The notes below the pieces were generated by a model. The model was not told where the DNA came from and searched no databases. It saw nothing but the letters and a program-made list of their open reading frames with translations. Positions 29,984 through 44,900 of a stretch of 64,000 nucleotides of DNA are shown here, in pieces. A program made the position numbers and the translations under genes. Source of the DNA: Ancistrus triradiatus (Eukaryota > Chordata > Actinopteri > Siluriformes > Loricariidae). The stretch lies in contig JAJAGP010000356.1 of assembly GCA_025084515.1 (NCBI GenBank), positions 1 through 64,000 on the forward strand, in the 5' to 3' direction. How positions within the stretch are numbered: the first letter of the stretch is position 1; every line of letters begins with the position of its first letter.

Positions 29984-32900
29984 CTAGAGAGAGCACAGTT
30001 ACACAAACACGTTTAGCGTCACATGTACGAAAGCTTTCTGTCGTATGGCTAACAGAGTACTCATTCGGGTCCTCTAGGGTGTCTTAAAAAGTATTTACAT
30101 AAGATTTTACAAAAAAAGACAATGGAATCACTGCACCTAGAGGACGTTCTGCCAGCTTTATTACTCATTTGTTTTATAGCTGAAGACTGAGTTTGTGATT
30201 CATACCTCTAATCAATAACACCATTTTAATCAATGGCATGTCAAATAGAGGACATGTGTCTTTGTATGTTGTAGTTATTAAAAACCTATACCAGTATGAA
30301 AATGCTAATTAGACTGCAGTAAAAATGGATTGCTTAAAGACCTTAACGAGTCATCGAACTTGGGGAACTGAAAGAAACCACAGCCCAGACAAAACAGCTG
30401 ACGAATGAAATTATGAAAAGGATTATACAACTCCTTCAAGAAGGAAATCCAACACAGTGTGAGGCAAAAGATGTTGGTTGTTCCCAGTCAGCTGCAAAAG
30501 GAGCTGCAAATCAGCAACCTAGTGCCTTTCTAATTCAATGTATAAAGACAGCTTGTGCAAACGGTCACATTTCAGTATCAATTTCTCCCGAGCTATTTTT
30601 TCTCGTCAAGTCAATGGTACCTCAGCAGGATCGGCGCTCTCTCGTAACACCCGGCGAGCTGTCGGCGCTATGTAGTCCTGAGAGCCGCTGCTCGTTATCT
30701 GGCTCTTCAGAGAAGATCTCTGCCCCGGGCTGCTCTCGCTCGACCAAACCTCCGCATCCAAACTCAGGCTGAACTCGCCACTGCTCTCGCTGTGCGGCCT
30801 GCTCGAGTTACCATTTATCGTGCCTGAAAGAGAGTGTGGGGAAAAAGCATACAATAAGCAAAAAAAATGAATATCGAGCTAAGAACTTAACTTGCTATGG
30901 ACTAAACCTCTGGAAGAAACTGTCTCAGATTGTGCCACCCTAATTAAAATGGATACGTTCCTAGACCCAAGAGAGCAAACGCTTCGGCGCCTAATCCAGA
31001 GAACATAGGGTGCAGTTGTGAGCTTCCCCTTGATGGGACGCCAGTCTGTCACAGGGCTTGCAAGGGTTGCAGACGATGATGGTTATCATACCATGTACGT
31101 TTGTGCATTACCAGTATTAGGAGAAAACAAAAAACAGAGACAATATCAGCCTCGTGAGGAGCCATTCCTCCTCAACTGCCCTTTAGACTCTAGCAACTGG
31201 CGCCACACTCAAACAGAATATGGCAAAGGGAAGCAAAACTGAAGTTAAAATCAGCAGCGTGAAATTACTTTGGATACCCCCAAAATGAAAGAAAAAATGT
31301 GGCCACAAAGAGGCTGATAAAGGAGGCAATACATCACACATGTTCGCCCATCTATGAAATCAGCAGATTAATTCATAATGAAAATTAGCTGAATACCAAA
31401 TAGTTCTAAAGAGCTCCACCACAACCCAACTACAACACCAAAAATACTACTGCTAAGAGGAATTTTCTGATATATTGTGATACAACAACATGAATATTTT
31501 CTTCAAGGAGAACTTATGCTTTTAATGCTTTTAGTACCTTTTCATGGTGATGCTTACATCATTTTGCTTATCAGTTTCAAAGCAGGACCTTGTGACAGTA
31601 CATTTACAGTCTGGTACAGTACTTTTACTTATGAAAAGGTTGTGAACACTTCCGCCACCTCTTGTGCAAAATAACATGCTTATACACAATCATAATTTGA
31701 TCACAATTTGATGACCACCCTTTGTTTCTACACTCACTGTCCAGTAGAGCAGCCTCTGTTTACCATATAGGACCACTTTGGAATAAACTATAGAATAAAC
31801 TTCCCACTTTCGTTCGAGACTCAGACACTCTCCAAATGTTTAAGTCTAGGCTAAAAACATACTTATTTACGCAGGCTTTTGACTAAATTTAGACCAGGAT
31901 GCATGGCTTGGGTCACTGGGGCTGAAGTCTGGAGTCATGTCTGGCCTACCTGCCTTGTCCTTTAGCCTTTAGAGTGTCGGGTGGGTGGCCTGGCTGAACT
32001 GGGCTTTGGTCCTCTTGATCTTGACTCGTGCATCCTTGCCTTAGACTAAGGGCAGAGCTGGGGGTTCATAGTCAAAGAGTCTTATGGTGATCAGAGACGT
32101 TGGGTTGCTGTCTTCTGCCTCCCGTGGGGTTGCGATGTCTCATGTGATTCTCTTTCTAGCTATGCTGCTATAGCTAATGCTGCCGGGGTCTCATGCTACA
32201 CATGGCATCAGTGATTGTTAATAGACACTGTGCCCTTAATCAATAACTAATTACATTTTCTGTTTTCTCTCCGAGCTGTGTTCCTGTGCCAGTTCCTGCC
32301 CCACATATGATGTTCATCCGCTTCAGCTTCACTCAAGCTGCTTCCGTCATCAGCTCCAGCCCCATCATACCCGGGGCCCTCTCTCTCCTCCGGTTATCTG
32401 GGCCGCCAAGAACTTTCCTGCTTAGACTCAGGATCCTGGAGTGACTCTGTGTATCGGACTACTTCATGCCGATGTGCATATTTTACATTTTACTTGAACT
32501 ATCACTCCAAGACTTATTAGTTTATACAAATTAGTTTCATTCTTAGATTTATCATCTACGCCACCCAAGGAGATTGGGTCCCTTTTTGAGTCTTGGTCCT
32601 CCCAGGATTTCTTCCTCATAACGCTTAGGGAGTTTTTCCTTGCCACTGTCGCCCTAGGCTTGCTCAATTTGGGATTGGACGTAAATATTAGGAGATAATC
32701 TAAAATTGTAAAATTGCTTTGACACAATGCTCCATTGTAAAAAGTGCTATCGAAATAAATCTGGCTTGACTTGACCACTTTGTAGTTCTGTAATTACAGT
32801 CTGTAGTCCATTTGTTTGTCCCAATACTTTGTACTTTGTTCAGACACTTCTCTTCTATGATTAGTCTATACCCAATCAGTTTAACCTTATCAACTACAAC

Positions 32901-35900
32901 TAGATCTGAAGGACAATGTTTTGTGTTGTTGAAAATATTAATCGCCACGAATCCCACACATTTTTCATCGTTGCGTGGATGGGACCTTTTGCGAGGTCAG
33001 ATTCAGACAAAGGTGGGATTTATGCTGTATAATAACTACAGATCATACAGTATAAAGTGAGGTTTAAAGTTCCACGGTCCTGTCCGATTACACTCGCTGT
33101 CATAACTCGCTCAGCCGTTCTTAAAATCTGTGATGCTTGTCTCACATAAAGCTTCCTGTTCCATTATAAGTATCAAAACCTGTTAAACAAATGTCAGTGA
33201 CTGATAATATGGTATTGTACGCACGACCTCATCGGTCTGACGTGCTTTCACAGCTATTTATCGTATCCAGAGTTTATTCACTCCCAGTCAAGGTCTGAAA
33301 TGAAAAATGCAGCTATTGGTGGAAGGATACTCTGCAAAGTCTGTTCATCAATAAAATATATTTTGAATTTTACCTGTTTTCTTAAAAGGTAGCAGTTTTG
33401 AATCTCATCCATCAAACAAATTAAAGCCTTCAGTGTTCTCTCAAAGCTACTCCATGCAGGTACACGTTATTTAAAGGGCAGGTAAACACCAACAGGAGAA
33501 TTTTGGGATTTTTTTCCGTACACAAAACTGGGATCAGCCACACAAGCGAGTGTACGAGTGAAATTGAGTTTGGTGATTATTAGTTCCTTTCTGTCGCTTT
33601 TATCCCTGCTTTTCCTGGTCACAGTTGCATGACCTCCCTCGAACAAAGGCAGTCATGCCTGCAACTGATGCCAAACCCACGTGGAAGGCACCACCAACAC
33701 TCAAACCAAGGCCTTGTTGTCATGTAATGGTGTTAGACTGTCACATGAGCCCTGCCAGATGATTATTTAATTAAAATTGTATAACAACACAAGGCTTTTC
33801 AACTCTTTCTGCAGTTCAGTTTAATCCTGGCTACAAGGAAAATACAAACCAACAATGAGAGACGCATCAGTTTTTGACGTACCAGAACCCAACATGTGAT
33901 CTAAAAGGGTCTTGGCCAAAATAACAGCTTTTGTTCACCAAAAATGCACATGAAATATACGTTATGACAATTTTCTGAAAAACTTTTGCTCACCATGGCC
34001 TCGAACTCCACTTTGCTCGTCTGAAGAGGTTGGTGTGACGTCCTCACAGGATGCGTTCCCTGCACAATACAGGTATAAACTTTTAGGTTATTATCCTTAA
34101 GAACCATCGAATCGTACACAGATCTATAAGCCTACCTCTCTTTAAGGTGTGTTTCCAATTAAGCAAATTTATCACAAACTTTCAATAGGTTCAAGCCCTA
34201 AGTTCCAGAACACCATTAGTTGTTGTATTAATTTAAAAAAGTTCTACAAGCAACAGAGTTCATACGACCAAACCCCGTTAACGGATTCTGACTCCTTGCT
34301 GGAAAGGGATCGGATAACATAATTATATGTTATGTTCAAATCGTTACTTTGTTCAAACGTCTCCAAAACTTCTTCATTTTAGTCCCACACTAAGATGCCC
34401 CTCCACTTCAGCTCCACCCAAGCTGTTCTTCCATCACTACAGAGGGCAGCAACCCCCCCCAAAACACCATCTACTATTTCACATTAGGAGGAACAACCAG
34501 TGTGTAATAATAAGCACTACCAAAGCAAGACACGACTGCATTAATAAATGAACGAATCAGTGTAAGTCCCAATAAGCGACAATGCCGAATCACTGAAGCT
34601 TTGCAAGACAACTCCATAAATCTGGTCTCAAATGACAATAATGCACTAAAACAAAAACATACATACAAACGTAGAAACTTGAGGTGGGCGCTTTAACGCA
34701 ATGCGACAAAACGTAAGCTTCTGGACATTGCGCAAGGCAGCACAACACATTACAGGGGCTGGGTCAGGCTATACCTTTATTCTTAAGCTTGCGTTTGTTG
34801 CCGAGGGTGGCGTAGTCGATGGCGGTGGTGGAGAACGCAAACTCCTTCATACGCTGGGATTCCTCTGCCGATACCGGGTCGTCGGGGGCGTCCAGCTGAT
34901 CTGTGCTGCTGCTCCACTGGCCGCCGCCAGGTAGAGCCATGGTCTGCAGCAGATCGTTCATGGCTGAGACGGGAACAGAAGGAATATCAGCACATGCCGC
35001 ACGGAAGGAGGTGTCCTCCTCGGCATGGACAGCGATGCAGACAAAGATACAGAGAGGCATGCAGTTCCACGTCTGTATCGACAAGCAAAAATGCTCAGAG
35101 AACCAGACGGCAGAGACAGATAAGAGATAAAACAAGATAAAGACAAAATCAAAGTGCAAATCAAAGACAAAGTCAGTGTGCAGAGAGCTGAAATGGAGCC
35201 TCAGATAAATGAAAAATGTATACAGTGGTGCCTCGGTTCGCGACCACCTCGGAAGTCGTCGATTTTGGTCCTCGAACCATTTTGAGTAGATAAATTTGTC
35301 TCGGCTCTTGTCATTTGCGCACTTGCTTAAACTTGCAAGTCGAGTCATGATTCACGAGTCACGATTCAGTACACAGTGATTCAGGTTCACAATAGCCCTT
35401 AGCAAAGATCTCCACTATTTTTATCTGTGTTTTTCTTTATTTTAACATCTACACTACTGTATTCTTAGTGCAAATACGTTTCCATGGGTCCTGAAAAGGT
35501 TAGTTCACAAGAGCTAACCAAAAGCAAAACAGGAATTGAATGCTCCAGAACACAGGCAGCAGCTCTGATAGCGCCCAGAGTTCATCAGTAGAGTAAGTGT
35601 TGTTTTACTTTTCACTTTCAATTCATTACTCACTAAATTATATGAGATTTTTCAACACTTTATTATAAAATAAGCTTTGCGTTAACGATTTTGGCCAACT
35701 CTAGGTTAATGTAAGTGTTTGAAACATTCACTTACTTATCATTATCAGAGTATCCTTTCCATATTTCCGCTATGATACAGTACAGACCGCTCTACCAAAC
35801 ACTCGTTAAACTCATCGGTTCATGATACGTTTAACTTATGATGGATTTGTTGAACATATCCCCATCATAAATCAGGGAGCACCTGTACAATACAACTCCA

Positions 35901-38900
35901 TTAATGCATATAATGCCTTATACAGTGTGGATTTTCTGGGGGTCGGAAACAGATTAATTCAATTTACATTATTCCTTATGGTCGTTCTCGGTTCTCGACA
36001 AGACTTCTGGAATGAGTTAACAACGAGAACCGAGGTACCACTGTACAGTAAAATAAGTGATAATAAAAACAGAAGAACAGGAGATGTAAAGAGAGGATGA
36101 CAATAAAGAAAAGTGTGGAACCGCACAATTAGGCACCATCAAATCAACAGCAACAGGATTACCTTAAAAGGTACAATGGCTGTGTGATAGATAGGCCTGG
36201 GATTCACAAAGTCAGGTAAAGGCAAAACAGAGAGCGTGCAGTGTGTGAGGTGGCTCCATGTCAGTTCCAGTAAGGTCATCGGGTGAACCGAACGTTAGCG
36301 ATAACCCAGTATGCAAAACCAACAGCATCCAAACGCCGTGACTACACTGACCCTGCGTTCTCACTGGTAGGGATGCGATGCGACAAAGTAGCAGACGGTA
36401 ATCGGTTATCAATACGAGATACATCGCTGCCATCGCTAGCCAGCAGAACTAGAGTGTTACGATCGCGGCATACACAGTGAGGATTAAACGTCTTAAGAGC
36501 ACTAGTGAAAATGCATTTATTTTGCATTCTTCTCAAATTGAACACACTGTCTTTCAATACAAATCATTGACTCATCATACCACTATGGGGGAATCTGACT
36601 GTTGTGGACTGTCACCTGACCTAAGCCCCATAGAGCATTTACAGGGGGATTAAAACAAGAGTTACATTTGAGAAAAATAAAAGCATATTCACTAATGATC
36701 TCAGACTTCTGGCTCTGTCTGGATCTTGTGACAGGGAAAAAAAAGCTACCGGTAGAGATCCAGTCAAACTGTTTATAGATTATTCGTGCCTCCCTAAAGC
36801 ATGCCATGTACTTCAAGTACAGTGAGCACAGCTTCTAACCTTACTACACGGTGGTGCGACAAGCAAGCATGGAGGGACAGAGACCTTTCAGAGGCAAACA
36901 AACAACTTTAGATGGGGATTTAGCAGCTAAAATGGAAAGACCTTCTGTCGTGTGGTTACTAGGGGTGTAACAGAGCACTGGGACACGATGCACCACACTG
37001 CAAAATGTTAAGATGGGCATCGTCAGGCTGGATTGTGTGTTCTTGTTTGTTACGCCATCCAATGCAATCGCACCTGAAGCACATCTCACGTACTCACCGA
37101 GACTCCTTCTAATTTCTTTTAATTGCATGGGTCGAAAAATTCTTCCTGTTTAAATTTTATATAATAAAAGTAGAAATTTTGAATTGCTATTCGTCTTAAA
37201 TAAATGAGGAATGTTTTCACTTGGTTACTCAAAATATGGTGAAGCTACAATCGGACATTTGATTTACACTTTTAAACCTCTGTTTCTAGTAATTTGTTTT
37301 AATGCATGGGACTAAAATATTTTGTTTCAAAACTTATATAAGAAAACATGCATTGTTTTGCATCACTGGTACTTAAGAAACAAAAGCACCATCTTTTATT
37401 CAATGTAAAATCTATAATTGTGACAAAATCAATTCGTGATCTAGGTTTCGTGAATTGAATCGTGAGCAGATACGTTTGGTTTTAACAACGCAGGGCCAAA
37501 TCTGTGAAGTCTAACACTGAATGGTTGGAGCTGGAGACTGTAATGATCTTTTGTATCTTAAACTGCATTACGGAAGCTAACAGGTTCATCAAGCATCTAC
37601 TAGAGAAAGGTGGTCGGGTTTGAAAGTTGAATTCAAAGAATCGCCTCACGTTCAAAGGTTTGATTCATACTGTAAGGCAGACGGACTGGATTACTGGCCA
37701 TGGAAAAGCTGGGTAGGGGTCACGGTTGAAGTACTGAGGGACTGTTCCTCCATCAACAACAAACACATGGCTCCTGGAAACCTAGGCAATCGTGCAAGCC
37801 CAGACCTAACTGACCCGGGTCCCAGTTGAGAAATTCGAATTATATATACCATGATATTGGGCACATCACCACCGCTGAGCAATGGGAGGTAATCCACCAA
37901 TACTTAAACAAAATACTGTGATTGCTACACGATACTACCAAATCCAATATGCAAATACTATTCCACCTTCAACTAGCTTCTACAGCTACAAGTTTAATAT
38001 TAATCTACAAACCACACCATCTAATCACTGACTACTGGTTGCAAAGCTGTCAGTCTAGGCTACATGTATCAGAGTTGCTAGGTATAATTAGTGATGCACC
38101 GATCTGCCTGTACAACAAATCACATTACAAAATGACAAACACGCGTGTCTAAGCCACGGCTGTTCTTTGCCTGAAATGCGTAACATGATAAAGATCAATA
38201 AGGCTATGTTTTTATGAACAGAACACAAGGTTCATCCATGCAATGACTACGAAAACATCAAAACTGCTCCCTCTAAAATTACTTTATCAGCTCAACCATC
38301 CAAAAAGTATGATATATTTGCATTATGATCACTTTCACATAAGTAAAACTTCAAGTTAAACGCTGTTAGAGTTATGGCCTTTTCACACCTAGACGAAAAA
38401 AAAATGCACGTCAAGTTTTGAATAAGAACATGCGTATATTAACGCCATCCTTCACACAGAGTCAGAAACTGACGGACTGCGATGCTGCGTTTTTTATTTT
38501 TAATCAGAGCCTGATCTAATTTCTGCGTTGGGCAGATGCATTAAAATCAGGCCGACCAATCAGAGCTCAGTTGTCAGGCAGAACATCATCCTGCTAGTAG
38601 CAGAGCACAAGAGCTTATAGGACAAGCAACACGCTGACTATAAAAACATGCATATTAAAGAAAATATTTGGTGGAAAATTACTGAAAGGCTGGAGAATGA
38701 TGGTGATAAACCTCGCAGTGACTGGATGGAACTGTTTTGTGGATTCTAATCTGTTCACGCCCACAAAAAAACACAAACTAGAGCTTCCTAATCTTAAAGC
38801 TCATGTCTTTGCTTTTTTAAGCTGACAATGTGAAAACCACACGGCAAATTTTCCATGACACATTAAGAGAAGGGAAATTAAAGAAAGCTAAAGGCGAACA

Positions 38901-41900
38901 GCAAGTTTTCAGAGTGTTTAGACAAAAAAAACAAAGCGCACTTGGTGTGAAGGTCCCACTATGTTATAAATTATAACTCACATCCGCTTTTTTCCGTGCG
39001 AATAAATTGTACTCGGTGTGAATAGGCCATTATGCGGTTAAATACAAAATGAATAAAGAGCCACTATAATATTAAAAAGGTCCTTCATGATCATTTTTAA
39101 CATTAATTATTTACTGGGAATGTGGTAGCTTAGTGGTTAAGCTACTGGACTATGGACCAGAAGGTCCAGGGTTCAAATCCCACCTCTGCCAAGCTGTCAC
39201 TATTGGGTCCCTTACCCCACAATTGCTCGGATTGTAAGACTGTATGAGTTGTAAGTCGCTCTGGATGAGAGCGTCTGCTAAATGCTGTAAATGTACAGCC
39301 TTGTGGTAGACACAGTGCTCTATAAAGACATGACTTAAATTCTTTATACCTCACTGACATTGGATCAATAGAATGATATTGAATGATTTTCGAGTTCAGG
39401 TATCACATTATCAGAAGAGAAAAGTGGGCTCGGTGCATCTCTAATTTATAACAAAAGAACAGAAATGGCGCTCAACACATGCACACTGTTTTTAGAAAGA
39501 AATGGATGAGACTTCAAAACGTCCATCAAAGAGCCACCAAAAGGAGAGAAAGCAAAGTCCAAAAAGACCGAGAATCGACTAAGGTACGTAGGGCGGCGGA
39601 AGCTGTCGGGACTCTTACACATGGAGCGCCGGTAGATGGCCTTCTCTTTGTCTTTCTCCTTAGGTCTGTTCCTCATGAAGGGCAGCTTTTTCAGAGCTGT
39701 GGGGAGGTTGAGCGACGTGTGCATAGGAGAACAGACGGGGGAGGAGAGAGGAGGGAGAGAACACAATGCCGTTAACAAAGCCTATGGGCTGACACACGGC
39801 AGACGCACACACATATTCACACACCTACAGGCACAGTGGGTCAAAAATGCACATGTAAACACACGGAGATGGCAGTGAACTTCAGTCTGATGCTATCCCC
39901 GCACCGAAGATAGCAGGCATACACACACACATTCACACGCATGGAATTCTTTATTAAAAGGTGCAATTCCAGGAGTGAACAGGGACACCGGAAAAAGCTG
40001 TGAGATGTGACCAGAGAGCACAAATACTATTTCATATTTTAGTCACTATTCAGAGATTAAACCTTATTTGCTCAGAGTAGAGCATGGGAGAGGGACCAGC
40101 TGTTTAACCCTAGTTTTCATTTCTGCCTACTTGTAACATTACTATTTTGTAGAATAATTCCACAGATACAGTGGGGACTAAAAGTCTGAGCACGCTAGTG
40201 AAGATGCTCATTTGGATCTTTGTGGAGAAGGATTCGAACCGCAGCAGGATAACGACCCAAAACACACCTCAAAGCATTGCAAAAATTGCTTGAAGAACAA
40301 AGACGATCAAGGAGTGCTACCTAACATGGTGTTTCCTCACCAAGACCCCCAACGAGCATTCATGGGGCACTTCACAAGATCCTCTTTGGAATATTGGGAG
40401 ATGATGCTGGATAGTATGGGTGTAATGATGGATATCTAAAATAGCTAAAATATTACAATGTGCATTGCACATTAGGACCATGCTTTCTATACCACCAGAG
40501 GGTGCAATCATAAGTCATGTTCGCATAAGCATACCGAGAATGAATGAATGCCTTTTTACTGTTATTATCTTCCATTTTGCAATGGAAACTGGCTCATTTA
40601 TTTCCCTCCAATTTCAACTGAATTTTGTTGCAGTAGCGTTATTTAAAACTAGTTTCTCTTAATTGCAGGAGACTAAAGACTCTGGGACTGTGATAGGTTA
40701 GCGGGTAAGGTATTGGACTATAGACCTGAAGGTCCAGGATTCAAATCCCACGTCTGCCAAGCTGTCACTGTTGGGTCCTTGAGCAAGATCCTTAACCCAC
40801 AATTGCTTGGATTGTAAGACTGTACCAATTGTAAGTCGCTCTGGATAAGGGCGTCTGCTAAATGCTGTAAATGTCTAAATGTCTAAATGACTCTTATTGT
40901 CTTCATTTTTATAAAAGAAAAGTACACAATTTAGATATTTAAGATAATATATAAAATACACTTAATTTAATATTTTCTATATTTCTAGAAGCATTTTCAC
41001 TAGTGGACTCAACGTTTGTCCCCCACTGTATGTCGATGTACTGTATTATCAGAGCTCTAAGCCACTCATATAACCAGCTCTACCTCGTCTCGTTTCCGTT
41101 ATAATTGCAATGCATTGCACCATTTAATAGCAGTGAACACGACCAATGACCAACCACAAACTCATCAAATGCCCTAAGTGAGGATGATCATGCTGAAGCC
41201 CCTTTCTAAAGCATACCATTGGAGGACCCCTGCGCATTGCTGTGCTGCCCTCTCTTCCCTTCTTGCACGAGAAAGAGAAAAGAAAAGGAATGTTAGGCCC
41301 GAGTCAAAGCACGAGGCACGATATCACAGCGAAACAAAAAGCACGAGCCTGGAGCAAAGAAGCCAAGCAAAGTCTAGCAAGCAGCTTTTCAGCCCAGAAC
41401 AAGCACTGAGAGGTCACGGACACTGTCTAGTGAAATCCTGTTTGGGTTCAGACATAGAAGAAGCAAACTCTCTTGCTAGACGACTGGTAGGGATTTTAAT
41501 ACATTAATTATAACAATAGGATTTCTAATTTTTAAAAGTAATCTCCAATGGACTGGCGTCCTGCATGGGGTGCGCTTCTGCCTGCGCCCTGTAAACTCCT
41601 CTGTCACGTTTGGTCCTCCGTATGTGCTATCCAACCATTCCAAAAATGTCATCTTGCATTTCCTGGTCAGAAAAGAGAGGGTCTGGTGTGAATCATCTAG
41701 AACACAGGTGTAAGTGTGCCCAATGCAGGGCTGGCAGGGGCCACCATTTCAGTTCCTGGGTATGAAACACCAACCAGGTTCCCCAACCTCAGACATGGTA
41801 AATCACACCTTCATGTGATGCCTGACCTAGCCCAAAGTCACCACCGCTTTCAAAACTTGAAATAATTGTTACCTAAACTCTATGATTCTTGTTATCTTTA

Positions 41901-44900
41901 TACCATGGCCACAATCGTTGGCATGTGAGCAGTAAGGTCTGCTAGGGTGCCCCTAAAGCAGACTTCATATAGTTTGTTTGTTTGTTTGTGTTTATTGCCA
42001 TTCCAGCTCACTAACAGGCTATGAACATGGCATTGCACAGGTTTAACATACTTCTGTTCCTATCAAGTAGGATGGATCAGCAATTGCGCTATAGTTGATC
42101 TTTGATTTTTAGGTAGCCCAAATCAGAATCTTTAGACTTCATATAGAACCCTAAAAGACCGGAGCAGCTTCTCTATAACAGTAATGTTGGCTGTGGGCCA
42201 AGGAATCTAGCCTCATAAGTGCTCATGCTATACGTTCTGCTTCGTCCTTTTTTACTTACAGCACGTGGGTGTTACAGGTCCTGGAGCTAAACTCGCTGTG
42301 CTGTGAAATAGGAGGCTAGAACTCAACGGGAAATCGTATACTCACTGCTGCTTCTCTTCTGGCTCAGAGCGTCGTCCAACGATCCAGACCCTAAGGACGA
42401 GCTGTCCTGACTGTCCTGAGGTGCTACCAGGAAGCCGTCGCTGGACTCGGAGCGACAGGGCGTTAATGTGAGGGAGCGCATGCGTTCGCGACTCTTTGGC
42501 TTGATCAGCTTCTTCATCTTCAGCGTGATCCAGTTGCCTCTTCTGCCAGAAAAAAAACAACAATATGGTGGATTCTAAAATGGGCCGTGCTGCTTTAGGT
42601 TTCAAAGAGAAAAACATTTAACCCTAGGGGCTGAAACACGAAGAGCCATAATGATTTAGATATATTTCTGCAAAACACTGGTAACCTGGGGCCAGAAAAG
42701 CAAAAACTTTCTTAAGAAAAAACCTGCAAAGTTTCTAAAGACAAACACATTAGAAGTTCATAAGAATGTTCTTAAATGCAATTATTTAAAAAAAACATAA
42801 GAAGTTCTCAAATACAGTGAACAACATTAGATGTTTAGTCTAAGATATGGCATTTAAAGGCTTCACACACAAAGCCTCAAGCAATTCTAAACCCTACAGT
42901 GGTGCTTGAAGGTTTGTGAACCCTTTAGAATTTTCTGCATAAATATGACCTAAAACAGCATCAGATTTTCAGACATAAGTCCTAAAAGTAGATAAAGAGA
43001 CCCCAGTTAAACAAATGAGACAAAAATATTATACTTGGTCATTTATTTATTGAGGAAAGTAATATTTGATATAATGATAAAAATCATATTTATGCAGAAA
43101 TACAGAAATTTCTACAGGGTTCACAAACTTATTATGTATGTATTATCATCGTTTTCTCCTGCCTGGATTTTCCTCTCACTTTATAACCCACAACACCTCC
43201 ATCTAACACACAAAATAAACAGCTTTGCCATATATTTTTGTATTTTAAAGGCTTTTAAACTTCTGATATGAAGGTGTGTAGGCCTTATTTCCAATACCTC
43301 AACTGTTTCAAGAAAAAAAGATGCTTATCTTGTCATCCCAAGACAAGTGTGAGACTATTGTAAGGTTAAAAAACATCTTAGAACACAACGTTTTCAAGAA
43401 TACCACTTATACTTAGAACTGTTCTAGAGGTTAAGAGGTTTTTGAAGAATAACAATTATTCATAACGCCTTTTTAAGTGAGAAGTTAATGAAAAAACACA
43501 TTTAAGAAGATTTACAACGGAATGTATCAACAGGGCGAATTTTGGTTTTTGGTCATGGTGGGCGTGGGAGGAAGTATACCCTGGTCAGGGTGCAAGTCCA
43601 TCTTCGAGCATAATAAGGATGACTGGTGGATGATCCTCCTGTTTATCCTGCCATCCATTACACATGGCCAATTGTGCCTGTATGGCACCCAACCTGGCAG
43701 GGAAGTCACTGCGTTGGAGGGCTGGCAAATTGCTCCTGCACAACTCCTTAGAAACCCAGACTTGAGCTTTAGAAATGCCTGTGCTCTACATATCTTACAA
43801 CCCAACTAATGAACCCTTTAGCTTTAATTACATCAAGATGCTCACTAATAGTCAATGTAATGGCTAACATTTTTGCTATACGAACCTTCTGGGTGGTGAG
43901 GGGTCGTAAAATTTGTACTGGTCCATGATTTTCTCCTCCAGCTTCTCCTTCTGTCTCCTCAACTCATTCAGTTTGTCTCTGAGCAAGCGTGAAGATAAGA
44001 AAAGAGATGAGCGACAGTCACTTTTATCATTCTGACCTGACACTTTTGGCTAGATAAAAAAACAAGCCTTGTGCTGGCATGTTGGGAATTAAAGTATGTA
44101 AGCAAAAGAATAACAGGTGATGTCACACATGTATTGTCTCTGCTCCACATGAAACAGATCCTTGCTCTCCATAGTCTGCTCCAGCAGAGTCCGGTTCTGA
44201 AGCATCAGCGTCTGAATCTGGTCCAGCAGGTGTCGGTTCTCCTCCTCTAAATTCCCCTTCAGCTGGCTCAACAGCTAGAGAAATTCAATAAGTTCACATA
44301 AATGTTGTCAGATGATACTCAGAGAGACATTTACCAGCCAAAGTACTGACTGAGAAAACTGCAAAAGTAACTTATTATACTCTAAAAATAATATTCTGTA
44401 AGACATTAACACTAAGGATGCCCCGAAATGAATATTTTTGGCGAAAACTGAATCCGAAGAAAAGGACACATTTGGCCGCAGCTTAATTCCTCCAAATTAG
44501 GCATGAATACACAGGACAAGAACAACTGAATGCTCCTTTTTGTCAAGGCAGGATGAGGAAAGCTGGACCGCAAAGTTGGACGAACATGTGGAAGACTTAA
44601 AAATAAAATAAAATAAAATGTGTGAATTCCATTGCATCTCTTGTTCTGTGTCTCAGGTGTTAAATATATACGTAATTATGTAAATGTACTTTTTATAAAT
44701 GTCACATATTAATACTATGACTCTTGCGAAATGTGAGCTACACATCTCACACAAGGGCTTATATTTCCCTCATGTTAGCCCTCATTTTAGCTCCTGTCTA
44801 CATTTTATCTGTCCTTCTTATCACAAAACGTGCATGATAAGATGTTCCTCCAAAATGAAGCCTTAAGGAAAGATTAAAATAGAAAAACAGCAAAGACTAG

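Noticed and set aside
29449..29996. Additional minus-strand frames of 73-144 codons over the last ccdc88a exon
   Set aside because: Other-frame shadows of a GC-rich coding exon; the proper frame carries LPRASSVIST and the terminal YEYGCV.
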